From contig QPKB01000003.1 in the NCBI GenBank assembly GCA_003546025.1, forward strand, positions 6,340,363 to 6,404,362: DNA of 64,000 nucleotides, written 5' to 3'. A program made the position numbers and the translations under genes. A model generated the notes under the pieces. That model saw only the letters and a program-made list of their open reading frames with translations, was not told the DNA's origin and made no database searches. The DNA is from Camphora micrantha. Lineage: Eukaryota; Streptophyta; Magnoliopsida; Laurales; Lauraceae. Below, piece by piece: positions 47,701 to 58,814 of this stretch; the stretch's first letter is position 1; each line of letters opens with the position of its first letter.

Positions 47701-50700
47701 TGACAAGTGACTTAAATGAAATTTTGTTCACTTGTTACATTGCTGGCATTTGTTGATTGCATTTGCAGCATCAATTATTATGATTTGTGACTAACTAGAC
47801 GAAGTTCCAGGTTTCTGGTTCACTCAATTCATCATATTGTTATATCCTACAAGCTGGAGCATCTATCTACACTTGGGTTGGGAATCTTTCTTCTGTAAGA
47901 GACCATGATCTTCTTGACAGGATGGTGGACCAACTATATGTATGTAGCTGTCTCACACAATATTAATACTTTGTTCTATTTTTTTCTCTTCCTTTTCTGG
48001 ATGTCTCTTGCCCCAAAGAAACTTTGTTTGAATAGGACGTGAACTCATAAGTATTTTGTTACATGCATTGAATGGTTAATCTTATTAATGTTTACCTTAT
48101 TTCTGTTGGTAATATAATAAAAATAAGCATACCATATATTTTTATCTAGTTTTGAAAGCATTCACTGTCTTTGAATCTATCCTTTCAATGACTATGTGTT
48201 ACCCAGTTTGATTTTCTAACATTGTCTATTAACAGCCCACCCAACAAACTATATCAGTAAGAGAAGGTAGTGAACCCGACCTTTTCTGGGATGCAATTGG
48301 TGGTAAGGCAGAGTATCCAAGAGAAAAGGAGATCAAAGAATACGATGAGGATCCACATCTATTTACTTGTACCTTTATGGAAGGTATGGATAGCAATTTC
48401 TTATCTGTAACCTTTTCCTCTCAATGATAATGTGGTTCTGCCTTGATTGTCCATCTGAGCTACAGATGGCTCTAGCAAGCATATCTAACAACAGCCTGTG
48501 CTTCGTCTGCTCCTTATACTGCCAGGTGATTTCAAGGTACTTTTCACATGCAGTACAATTTTCCTCATTGATTCTTACATTCAAACATGCATCCTATGTT
48601 TGTATGCAGTATGCACCTAATTTTGTCAATATACCCCTATATGCTGATAGGAAACAAAGATCTTTTTTAATAATGATCTTCTTCTAATACAAGGTTAGAA
48701 TTATCTGAACGAGACTAGGACATCCATGGTGGTCCATCTATCCAATGACCCTTGTGTTATCAAAGTTAAGTCTTGGGCCCCACTCTGCAAGGTGAAGACC
48801 TTCATAAGGTTTTTCATGGGGTCATTCGTCTTAAATTGAAGCAGAGGAAAATTAATTGCCGATTCCTTAGTTGCCTCCATCGTTTATGATCTTGCTTCTG
48901 TTCAAGAACTATGTGAAATGCATAGGACTTAGTGAGAAAACTCAAAAGTCAAAGCTGTCGCAACTCAGACAAGACTCGGTTCACTGCCAAGACTTGTTGC
49001 AGACTTGGTTATAACTCAGCAAGTGTGGAAAATCTTTTAATGACGAAGTAATTATATATATATTTTTATTTATTTATTTATGCTAAGCCAAATAACCCTA
49101 CTAATGGTAGGTCAAGTCTTTGGGTTGACTTGGAATCCTGAGTAGATGAGTCAGTTTTTTTTTTTAATCTAAACACTAGCATTTTCTTTCTGCAGTTCTA
49201 TATTCTCCAAATCTAAAATTATTGATGGTTGACTCATTTGCATTCCTTCGCCAAAGCCTAGCCATAAATTGTAAAGAAAATCTCTCTGAAATTACAGGAC
49301 CAGAGAGGGTTGCATCAGTAATTTTAATTTTACTGATTGCGTTCTAGTTCTTGTGATTAACAACATGAGTGGCATTTTGTTGTCATATTTTCCCAAGGTT
49401 CATAGGCATTTGAATAATTCTTGAAGTGTAGTAGTAATGTATACTTTGAGAATAGGATGGGGAAAAAAAATGTTTGCTCTTTTGACTCTATAGTGAGACA
49501 AACAAATCATTAGAAAAATAATTACAAACAATGTCTCTGTGCCTCTTGTGCATAAGAACAGTAAAGAGGATAATCTACAACAGTGAATGTAAAGTAAAAT
49601 GCCCTTCTATTCTTATCAGCCCTATTAATAACTTGTTTGCGGTCCTAGTGTGCCTCTAATAAGATCATTTCACCAGTGCTACATTTTTAGCTTTCTTTAA
49701 TGACATGAATCTTTTCAGGTGAAAGAGGTCTTTAACTACACTCAAGATGACTTAACTACTGAAGAAGTATTAATATTAGACTGCTACAATGAAATCTATG
49801 TCTGGGTTGGGCAGCATTCAAGTGTTTCATCTAAACAGCAGGCCCTCACTCTAGGCAAGGTAATTGCAGCTCTGGCATCCAATCATAAGGGGTTTTCTTT
49901 TTGTAATGATTATGACTACTGCTACTTGAGCATGGGGATTTTCCTTCCAATTAATACTTTATATGTGTATGTATGTATATGCTTATGTATTTAATAGTTT
50001 TAAATTACAATTTAACAGTCTTGACTACCATTGCACCATGTATATTTGCTGCTCTCCAATCACGTTACCAGTTCCTAACTTCCTTTCTTTTTTTCTTGTA
50101 ACTCGCAGAAATACCTTGAGTCAGACATTCTTCTTGGAGGATTGTCTTTAGAAACTGCTATTTATGTCATCACAGAAGGGCATGAACCATCCTTTTTCAC
50201 TCGGTTTTTCGAATGGGATTCCTCCAAGGCATTCGTGAGTGGATCACTCCTCATCTAACATACATGTTTGAGTGCCCAATCTTTTTTAGTAATCATGACC
50301 ATTAATCTTCACAACTTATTGATACAGGTGTCTAATTGACATGTCACATGATAACTATTTTTCTTATTTGGGTCCTCTTGCCAAGAAACTGCTGAAATTT
50401 CCTTGAGTTTTTAACTAAGTTTTTAGAAGTAATTCTCAATACATGGAACTTTTATTTGCAGATGCACGGCAACTCTTTTGAGAGGAAGCTTGCTATTTTA
50501 AAAGGATTGGAACCAAAGCTCGAAGTATGTCATTTGAATACTGTTTCTTTACAAATTTATTTGCAGTAAATGTTCAGTTTGGGAGCAAATGTTGAAAAAA
50601 AAAAAAAAAAACCATAGATCTTGTATGACTTGATATCAAATGGCTCTTTTGAACTACTTCCAAAACTTTTATATGTCAGCAAAACTGTTATAGTGATTGT

Positions 50701-51459
50701 TAAATAATCCTATTTTTACATGAGATCAGGAAAATAAACTTAACTTCAAGGGCATCTTGCCTTACTAAGTAGAGTTTCTGCCCATTGTATATAGTGTTTG
50801 TAATTGTGGTTAACTGAGATATTCAAAATTGTATTAAGGGATGCCCACACATATGGGTTTGTTAAGGTGGGGGGCAGTTTTATGCATGCCAATAATGGAG
50901 TGTGGTGTGGAGGATGGAAAGCTCTATTTATGCCTAAGAATGTGCCATCTGATCATTGTGACCCTTGATAGAGGGGCCTCAGAGTTGATCAATTTTCTGC
51001 CCACGGATTAAATGCTTGTGTTTTTTTCCTCCATTTGTATCTATAGATTAGTTTCATATTGTTCCAGACAGTATTCACCATTGAATTTTACCTCAATAAA
51101 TTTGTAGGATGTATTCCCATTAAACTTTGAAGATGTAAAACTAAGGGATAGGATCTTTGACCACCCTAATATCTTGTATTCCCTAATCCGTGTCCAAACA
51201 TTTCCACAACCGTGCCTCCCTTGATTATCATGCATCCAAGTGGACTCCACTGAAAATGGTAATTTTTTAAGGAAAAATGACTGGGCATTTTCTACCATTT
51301 GTTAAGCACTCTGCTTAGTGTACTGTGTAAGCACCATTCCCATCTTCTGTGAAGCGCACCTAGATGCATGGAAATCATGTGTGGTTAGGTGGGTCAGGGT
51401 GGGGTAAGGATCTAATTGCCTCCCACCCTGTCCCAAATTAGAACTAGTTCTTATGTGAA

Positions 51460-51517
<58 letters not shown>

Positions 51518-52975
51518 AATATATATATATATCCAAAATATATCTAATCTTACTAGCACTATACAGTCCCATATCCTTGCCCTTTCCCAAACTCAAGTTG
51601 CTCTGAAAGAGCATCTAGATGGTTGTGTGAAAACTTACACGTTCTATGGTGATATTAGTCTTTGTGTTTATCCTATTAGCTAAAGTTAAAGCAAAAAATG
51701 AAATTAAAACATTAACCCATTTTTCTCATGGAAAGGAGAAAACATGAAATTCTACTACATTTTCCTTGGCTGCTTGGTGCCTTTGCCAACTGAAGAATAT
51801 CAAATGCAGACACCTAAAAGGGGTTCCCGGATATTATATGGCACACGCTACTCAGAAACTACATCAAATGGCTCTAGGAGCAAGTCCATCCATTCAGATG
51901 TGCTACGTCCAAAAAGTGGTTCTCCTGCATCTCGCAGTGTTACTCCAAGCTTTGCCGATACAAAGAATCGCCGCCTCTCCTGCCCAGCTCCTGTGGCTAG
52001 AAAACTCTTTCCTGTATCTTCACCGGACCTTGATGCTGGTAATGAAGCTTCTATAGATTTGCTTCAAATGATGCTCGACTGTCTTATTTTCAAAATTCAA
52101 ATGGTACCTTAATGTCAGATGTTTCTTGGTGATATTTATTTTCTGCTGTTGCTTTCATTTATGATCATAGCCTATGGAACATCCATACTTTGGTGTTGAA
52201 CACAACTTGTCGTGTCAGACTGACCTCAGAAATGCCTAGATGCTGGTAGGTAAATGCTAAATAATCTATAACCAAAAATGTGGAAGAAAGACTGAAAAAT
52301 ACATCTCGAGTTATGTTCTGAGAATCATGTTGCCTTCTCTGACATGCATCCATGGCAGCTATTCTCTTAAGTATGGAGTGTCCTTGTGACTTGTTTTTAT
52401 GGCTCGAAGGATGGTTTCTGGTGTCCTTAATTTTTTTTTTTCCCTTTTTCATCGATCACCAGAATCTCCAAAAGCAACAGATGAGCTGAGTTTGAATTTG
52501 GGGAAATTTGGAGCCATGACTGTTGCAGAGAGTGAAGTAGAAGCTGATAGTGACTTGGAAATCTTCCCTTATGAACGCCTGAAAGTGACTTCGGACAATC
52601 CAATAAAAGGCATAAATGTGACCAAGAGAGAGGTACTTATGATTAAATAAATAGTGATATATTATGGGAACTCCTTTTTCATGCCCTTCTAAATTGCTTT
52701 TTGTTCAGTCTTCGGAATGTAATAGTCAATGCTGGTCGACAGTTATTACATGTGCAACAGAGCCTAAACACTTGTGCTCGATCGATTTGGTTTGCTCCTT
52801 TCTCCTCTCCTAATTCATCAATTACCATAAGCATATGATATGCATCTCTTATCTCATATAGGCATATCTATCCAATCATGAGTTCCAAGAAAAGTTTGGG
52901 ATGACCAAGAGAGCCTTCTATGAGCTGCCCAAATGGAGACAGAACAAACTTAAGATGGCTGCTGATCTTTTTTAA
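32703..52975 (+). CDS. VLN1: villin (VLN1 type), complete gene, 22 coding exons
   Basis: Exons: 32703-32758, 34646-34745, 34954-35022, 37787-38023, 39780-39957, 40021-40153, 40289-40451, 40935-41085, 41188-41279, 41372-41527, 43124-43192, 45103-45171, 45311-45448, 47811-47939, 48236-48383, 48526-48536, 49719-49859, 50109-50234, 50462-50524, 51810-52038, 52463-52632, 52862-52975. All junctions are GT..AG and phases match, giving 913 residues; Arabidopsis VLN1 has about 909. Villins bundle and, in part, sever or cap actin filaments in the cytoplasm. Six gelsolin repeats run from about 20 to 715: GLEIWCIEN opens G1, DIHYW is at 64-68, and FLSYFKPCI and GSGPENLQAIQ follow. A short Ser/Arg-rich linker (744-850) leads to the headpiece (about 853-913) ending in LPKWRQNKLKMAADLF, which carries the C-terminal actin-binding site. 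The sequence resembles VLN1 more than VLN2-5, for example in GRCEVATIEDGKF and GHEPSFFTRFFEW. VLN1 in Arabidopsis is reported as Ca2+-insensitive bundling; whether that holds here was not tested. The start MPPFRKDVDATFQGAG matches the family N-terminus. Confidence 0.95.
33360..34440 (+). mobile_element. LINE (non-LTR retrotransposon) relic in villin intron
   Basis: At 33401-33472 a frame reads CLLCKEENFVLHLFAQCKTA, which has the CxxC..E..xHLFxxC pattern of the zinc-binding domain after plant LINE reverse transcriptase. About 700 bp downstream, at 34084-34250, LKLSFDDISNEN resembles the start of the LINE RNase H domain (xKLNFDGSSxGNPG type). Order and strand fit one decayed element, but stops and frameshifts break both parts. 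It lies in the villin intron 32759-34645. Confidence 0.4.
35494..36724. mobile_element. long-TIR element (Mutator-like), 1.23 kb, in villin intron
   Basis: The left end (from 'ggtattttgacagtaagagg') and the reversed right end (from 'gggattttgatagtacaagg') pair over roughly 150 bp with gaps. The pairing includes an almost exact inner block, 'gcaaaagactgaaat', followed by 'gatatcacac' and 'gattttccctt' or 'gatttcccttt'. Long TIRs without a transposase are characteristic of non-autonomous Mutator-like elements. I see no clean target duplication. It sits in the 2764-nt intron 35023-37786. Confidence 0.65.
38405..38494. repeat. 45-bp tandem duplication in villin intron
   Basis: Copies at 38405-38449 and 38450-38494 start 'gaatgtttcagtataatcgt' and differ at two positions. 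Within each unit, 'cagtaaatcag' and 'cagcaaatcag' are themselves partial repeats. A GATGAT microsatellite lies at about 38133-38158 in the same intron. Confidence 0.92.
39388..39632 (-). repeat. two SINE-like segments in villin intron
   Basis: The minus strand shows 'agcttgagcttttagtgttt' near 39388-39425 and 'agcttgagcttttggtgttt' near 39565-39605. The surrounding 'gttagtgaatgac' and 'attagtgaacgac' are also shared, so these are two copies of one repeat. The second is followed by a B-box-like 'gttcaaatcactgg' on the minus strand, as in tRNA-derived SINEs. Limits are approximate. Confidence 0.45.
42052..42079 (+). repeat. 28-nt poly(A) run in villin intron
   Basis: An uninterrupted A run. 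It may be the tail of a retroposed segment to its left (from about 41650), but no source or target duplication was recognised. Confidence 0.6.
42110..42528 (+). mobile_element. Ty1/copia retrotransposon 3' fragment with LTR
   Basis: The frame 42240-42338 reads WADLFTKAILKSHHNFLTNK and ends in TAG. This is the C-terminal RNase H motif of Ty1/copia polyproteins (ADLFTK..), and the diverged coding sequence continues upstream to about 42110. Directly after the stop, 'tgtagagatag' could open an LTR of about 190 bp. It carries a TATA-like 'tataaata' and ends near 'atgcca' at about 42525. The rest of the element is missing. It lies in villin intron 41528-43123. Confidence 0.65.
43971..44458. mobile_element. 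TIR element with internal palindromes, 488 bp, in villin intron
   Basis: The left end 'ctagggtttttgatatc' and the reversed right end 'ctaagggtttgacata' begin inverted arms of about 110 bp. The arms pair well further in: 'ccaatttcatgaccaaaatt' against 'ccaatttcatgacccaaatt', and 'taatgtcac' against 'taatgtcac'. The interior carries 'cccatgatatcatggg' at 44098 and again near 44322, plus a mutated copy near 44143. There is no ORF and no clear target duplication. It lies in intron 43193-45102. Confidence 0.7.
46582..47321. mobile_element. non-autonomous Mutator-like element, 740 bp, with 9-bp target duplication
   Basis: Both ends start GGGATA, and the inverted arms align over about 150 bp or more: 'acaacagg', 'aatcgccc', 'agaactgt', 'gtgaaagtg' and 'gattttaccctta' occur in the same order on both arms. 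The 9 bp on each side are identical (atggatttt at 46573-46581 and 47322-47330), the target-site size of Mutator. Subterminal arrays of 'gatatcctan(6)taggatatc' palindromes occur at both ends. The middle (46800-47080) has no transposase. It lies in the 2362-nt villin intron 45449-47810. Confidence 0.88.
51463..51513. repeat. (CT)n microsatellite in villin intron
   Basis: About 25 uninterrupted ct units followed by a short AT repeat at 51520-51531. It lies in intron 50525-51809. Confidence 0.95.
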
Positions 52976-53600
52976 GGTATATTATTATCCTTATCTTAAC
53001 GGACTTCAAATCAAGAAGTCTAGGTTGAGACTTGAGTAAGTGTGCATCAATAGTTCAATGGTTGGCCTCCCAGCTTTAGGGGGCTGGATGTTCAAATCAA
53101 GCCTTTTGATTGTTACATGATATTTTCATATCCAGGGTATTCAAACATAAAAAGGCTTTGATCCTTGTCGGATGAACTGTTATAAGATGATGATTCGATA
53201 ATACCCTTCTGGCGAGAAGTACTTAACGCTGGTATTCTCTCTTTTGAATAGGAAAATCTGATGATACTACGAACTACTGACCAACCGCCAGCATCCTCAC
53301 ATACACAATGACAATATCCAGTCTTGCAGGACTTTTGTTGTGATCAATCACAGCAAAATGAAGAGTCTCTGTCGGCCATAGGCTCTTTTTGGAGCATCTA
53401 GCTTCGTTAGAGGTATGTCAAGGATGACCAGAGTAGCCTTTTCTCTTAGAAAATCAAGTCTTGAAATTTGCATGTTTGTTTGTTTAACTGCGTTCACCAC
53501 TTCATTTGTTCAATCATGTAATATTGTAAAATTAATTACTAGTCACGGAGTGATGACTTACGTTGTTCTATTTGATGTAAACAGAATCTGTTATGTGAAA
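52976..53600 (+). other. villin 3' UTR with predicted intron
   Basis: The TAA stop at 52973-52975 is followed by one G and then a donor 'gtatat'. The acceptor 'cttttgaatag' ends at 53251, giving a 275-nt intron in the 3' UTR. The UTR then runs to about 53.55-53.6 kb; 'taatattgtaaaattaatt' at 53519-53537 could contain the 3' end signals. A SINE-like segment with 'tagttcaatggttgg' and 'gttcaaatcaag' lies inside this intron (about 53050-53105). Confidence 0.5.
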
Positions 53601-53637
53601 AGGTAGTTATTTGTTTGTGTTTCTGTGTGTTTTGTGC

Positions 53638-53638
<1 letters not shown>

Positions 53639-53691
<53 letters not shown>
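53639..53691. repeat. (GT)n(GA)n microsatellite
   Basis: A short gt run followed by about 20 ga units, just downstream of the likely villin 3' end. Confidence 0.95.
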
Positions 53692-53693
<2 letters not shown>

Positions 53694-56600
53694 TTGTTCA
53701 GTGTGGACCATGCTACATAGTCATGACTGCCAATTGGAAATGAGCATCAAAGGGCATGGTGTATAGTATGTGTATTATATGTGCAGTGAGTTTCAAAAAT
53801 ACATCCCATCTGCTGCATATTTTCAAAGATCTGGATCAATGCTCAGATTTTTTAATGAAACCATACAATAACAGTGTGTATAAGTCGTTCATGAGTATTG
53901 TATGGCTATGTTCAATAGAAAAAACTAATTTCAAGAAAATTCAAACTAAAATCATATTGAATGTGCATGATTTAAAAGCTCTCTAAAAGACAAAATTTTC
54001 ATGAAATAAACTTCAAGGCATCCTCACATTGAAAAAAAAAAAATTACTTATCTAAGTCTAAAAATCTATATTATAAAATCATATTAAGTACTAGTCACTG
54101 AGAGTTCATATCACAATATGTGCTAAATTTTTGGTGCTGAGTTCTTCTATACCTGAACACATTCTTGTTCCATTTTTTTTATATTCCCCTTTTTGTGACC
54201 AAATTTATTTGTACTTTTGAATCCTCTAAGTAAACTATACCCCAACATCTTCTGACACTGTATTTTGCCATATATGTGAATTGACTATGGATCTATCTTA
54301 TCAATGGCTCTGATTCAAATGGATAGAGCAAGTGCAGTCTTTCCATAAGTTTGGCCCCACATCATCTTAGAAAGTAAATTTTAGGGCACATTGCTATCAC
54401 ACAAAGGACTCTGAAGCTGTGGAAATGCTTCAAATTTTCCGTGGTTTCTCTTGGAAGCTTGGTAAAGAAATAGCAGTAGGGTTCTCTAGGAAGCCTTTTC
54501 CTGTCACAAGAGATTGAATGGTGCGTTGGTGCTACTTTCTGCCCATACTATATGCTACGGCTTAACTAGCTTTTACATAATCTTTTGGGATTTCCAAATT
54601 CTATGCTTTTGGTTTTGATCTAATGATAGTGCATTACAAGGTATAGTAGCTATCACCCTTGTTTGATGATCAAGCATGAACTATCCAATGGACTAGACAT
54701 GGGCCCAAGTTGGGATCTGGACTCCTTGTGGCCCAGACTTTGGCCTGGGTACAGGCTCAACAGACTTGTCCTCAAAACACAAGCCCAAACTGAAGATGAT
54801 GACCCAAGTTTGAATTTTTATTAAAACAGAGGCATATGGAGACCTAACCAAACCAAAATTTGACAGAGCCCATATTGGGTGGGCTCAAAATTTGGGCCGT
54901 GTAATCTTATTGGTATGGTCTCCTGACCGTGGATCCTTCCAAGGTAGGACTTGCAAGATGGTTAGCTTGGAGCTCTTGCAAATTTCACATGAGAAAGGGG
55001 CAACCTAAATAGAACGTACACAACTCAAAACTGATATTAGATTAAAAAAAAAAAAAAAAATCAAAAGCTTTCTTGTGGGCAGTATCTGCTCAGCTGACTA
55101 TGTCTCTTAAATCAGGCATGCAACTTGGGTCAATCCAAGACCTGCATGAACTTGGATTGTGCTAGTTTGGGCTCGGGCCTGAGTTGTGAAACCTAAATGG
55201 AATTCAGGTCAGATTTTGGCTTTGTTGTCAATCAAACCCAAATCTATAGATGCGTATACTGTATAATATTAGTATTATATACACACGTAATGTGTATTCC
55301 TTTCTTAGGTTGAGCTTGGGTTGACCCAAATACTTGACCTGACCCGCCCAAGTCACATCCTCAACCATTCCAATCATCACCAAGAAAGCCTGATCTCACT
55401 AACTCGAGGTGGGCTAATTTCTCCTGGAGAGTGGCTACTTACACACTACAAACCACTCTCGATACACTGCATTTAACAAAAAAAAAAAAAAAAAACATAA
55501 CAAAAGATTTACTAAACTACCCTCTCTCTACCTTCTTCTCGTCGCCCGCCCTCTCCTCTCCCTCTTCCTCTCCTCCCTTTCTATTTCCCTCTCTTTCCCT
55601 CTCCCTGCTCGTTGCCGCCCGTTGCCAGCTGCCCACCCACTCTCCTTCTCCCTCTCTATTTCCCTCTCCCCGCTCGTCACCGACTGCCGCCCGGTCACCC
55701 TCTCCCCTTCCTCTCCCTCTCATGATGGACAAGTAAATGGAGAAGAAGCAAATGCTTTGGATGTAAGAAAAAAAAATGCCATTGAAATCAGCAAATCTGA
55801 TTCGTTCGGCGACAGAGGGCCGAACAAATCGTGTCACCGAACAAACTCGATTTGTTCGGCCCCGTGTCGCCGAATGAATCAGATTCGCCGATTTCAATGG
55901 CAACTTTTTTTTTTTTTTTTTTTTTTTACATCCAAAGCATTTGCTTCTTGTCCATTTGCTTGTCCATCGTGAGAGGGAAAGGAAGGGGAGAGGGTGACCG
56001 GGCGGCAGTCGGCGACGAGCGGGGAGAGGGAAATAGAGAGGGAGAAGGAGAGTGGGCGGGCAGCGGGCGGCGACGAGCAGGGAGAGGAAAATAGAGAGGG
56101 AGAATGATAGGAGGAGGGAGAGGGAGAGGAAGAGGAGAGGAAGGGGAGAGGGGGGGCAAGCGGGCGGCGGAAGACGAGGAGAAGGGAGAAAGAGGGAACG
56201 AGAGAGCGAGGGTAGTTTAGAAATTTTTTTATTTTATTTTAATTTTAAATGCAGTGTGTAGAAAGTAATTTGTAATACGTAGGTACCCACTCTCTTTCTC
56301 CTTAGATGACCCCAATTTTTTTCCAGTTATGCCAATACTGGCTCCAAAAGTCCAATCACTTGCAGAAGATCATCACACAACACATAGTACATACCCAAGG
56401 TGGGCCCAGTGCTGTTGCTCAAGAAGCCGGCATCAACTCAAGTGGGTTCCATGTTGGCAGGTAATTGATAAGAGAGAGTTCAAATTCAAATGCAAGAGAA
56501 TCAATCAACCCATGTGCCTAAAGATGGCGTTAAAATAAAAGGGCATCAGAGATGGAAAAAGTGGGCCAATAATAATGTTGGGAAAGAGGAAAGAGATTGA

Positions 56601-58814
56601 TCAACTGCGCTGCTTCTGAAAAAGCTTCTTTACAAGGACGACCAAACCACCCCATAGCCAAGCAAACAGACAACTGCTGATGTCATCCTTGTCCACCCAT
56701 TGGTACCACTCACCAATCTAATAATGAATAAAATAAAATAAAGCTAATCCCCTCTCTCGTGGATGTTACTCCAAATTAAAGGAGTTAGCCCAGTCCTAAG
56801 ATAAATTATTTCTGAACCGCTTTGATTTTCAATATGTGGGCAAAAGTAAAATTTGAGGACTTAAGATGAAAACATGTATTATGAATCGCTATAATTTTTA
56901 ATAGGTGCGTCCCACCGTAGGGTTTCACTAATGACTTTTCTAAGTCACTCAGAGATCAGCACTCCACCCTCAATAAGAGAGTGAGAACATTAAAGAGCAT
57001 CTTAAAATAGAAAAAGGCCAAATAAGGGCCTCTTTTTTTCTTTTTTTTTTACTGGAATATCTAACATGATTCACATTGTGAAAAAACTGATTTTCCTTAT
57101 TTCTTTAAGTAGAATTTCATGATTTCAGAAATTTCAGCATTCCCAAATATCAAATTTAGTATTTTTAAATCTCAGCAAGGATCAGAGATTTTCAAAAATC
57201 TAAAATCCTGATTGCTTTGTGATGGAATTTCATCAACAAAAGTTCTAAGATAAAGGCCCCACATGTGGCTGTTGCATTTTACTGATAGGTGGGATCACAT
57301 CAGGATGTCTTCCTATTGGATGGGAATAGATTTCTATAAAATTCATAAGTTTTTAATTATTTTTATTTTTATTTTTATTTAAGAAATTGACATATCATAA
57401 TTTCTTTTTCTTGGTTTTTAAAGGTGAGTTCCACATGAGTGCTGCATCTAGTGATTGAGTATGAGCACTCTAGTAACTAGATACTATGTTTGAGTAAACG
57501 CTTGAATCCATATGTACACAATGCATACACAAGTTTAATTGCAGTGAGGCATCTTCATTCACGAAACACAAGGAATTCATAAATGACAAAAATTCCAACA
57601 GCATTCCAAATTCTTTGACATCCACCCAATGTGAAATTAAAAAACTCTTAAAGACATGACTTCCAAATATTCCTTCTTAAAAAAACGAGCCCTGAACATG
57701 AGGCAAGGGAGCTGTTTGACTCCTTTCCCTCTCTATTCACTTTCCCAGGTTTTCTTTTCCTTCTTATTTAAAAACAACCATTGAACGCTAATCAAATGGT
57801 GAAAATATAAAAGGATAGATGAAACTAAACCCTAGGCAAAACGGTAGTGCAAATCACGAGCATGTACACCTACAAATTTCATTCTGAAACAAGAAACCTG
57901 CTGCAAGTAAGCAGACTGATTCGCACGGGGCATACAATCTTGGGTTAACTAGAAAACCTTTCACATGCAAGTCCATTTCTACCCAGTTTTATTTATTTAT
58001 GTGTGTTGGGGTTGTTTTAAGTTTCACTTAACTTTACCGCGTTTGATTGGTCAAAATAAGTATAAAGTTTCAGCCAGAAAAAAAAGTTTACTTTTACTTT
58101 AACAAAACAGTCTCATAAAAGATGCCACTTATTGACATCTTATCTCACTACACTTTAAGGTACCTCAGGAAAACAAATGCATATTTAGTTTCCCAGAAAG
58201 TATATAATGATTTTACATTTACTTTACCTTACTTTCTTCACCGAAACAAAACAAACAGGAAGGGTGTGCGTACGGTGCATGAGAGGAACCGCACTTCCAT
58301 ACTGAGAATTCATTTTGATGCATAGGCAGACCACCTACCTTAAAGTCTTCCCAGTGCATCTGTGTACCAACATGACCATACCCATGCAGCATTTAAACTA
58401 ATTGTGGTCAAATCAAGTCCTAAAGACAATTAATTAATACGAGCTTGGCTTATGCTCCGTCCAGACCTAAAATAAGCTCCCAAAGCAGACACCATACAAG
58501 CCCCCAAATTTCAACAGATACGAGGCCAAGCTAAAACATTTTTGAGTTTCGTATAGAAGGGTGCCAAACTTCGCAATTAGTTATAGTACTACAATGATGA
58601 AGTTTGCATGTAGCTAATCACCTGTATTGCTAGTACAGCAAAATGCCATTGATGATATACTTCACAGCCAACATATCCATTATAATCAAGAATGAATCTT
58701 TAGAAGCAAGCAGGAATTCCATCAGCTCTTCTCCAAAATAGTTCTGCAAAACTACAACAATTGCTGCTCAACTCCACTCACAAGGTAGGCGCACAGTAAT
58801 CAAACAAAAGACAA
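53692..58814. other. intergenic region between villin and the Ser/Pro-rich protein gene
   Basis: The two genes converge here. No conserved coding sequence is recognised. The main structured object is the inverted repeat at 55426-56294. The stretch 54670-55360 is rich in 'gggcccaa' and 'gacccaa' type sequence common in decayed plant hAT elements, but I could not pair its ends. The 3' UTR of the minus-strand gene presumably extends below 58815. Confidence 0.55.
55426..56294. mobile_element. 869-bp foldback element (near-complete inverted repeat)
   Basis: The two halves are inverted copies over almost their whole length, meeting near 55840. From outside in, the paired landmarks are 'gagagtggctactta' against 'gagagtgggtaccta', 'cactgcattta', 'ctaaactaccctc', CT/GA-rich blocks with 'gccgcccggtcaccctctcc', 'aagcaaatgctttggatgta', 'gccattgaaatc', and 'gccgaacaaatcg' next to the loop. 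The flanks carry the identical 8-mer tttctcct (55418-55425 and 56295-56302), consistent with a target duplication. Open frames inside are low-complexity and on both strands, so they are not taken as genes. A read-through transcript would form a hairpin of roughly 400 bp. Confidence 0.85.

Noticed and set aside
51302..51559. 85-codon minus-strand ORF with a long RE repeat
   Set aside because: Translation of the (CT)n microsatellite inside a villin intron.
55431..56261. Several Ser/Pro- or Arg/Gly/Glu-rich ORFs in the inverted repeat
   Set aside because: They arise from CT/GA-rich arms and mirror each other on the two strands; they have no family motif.
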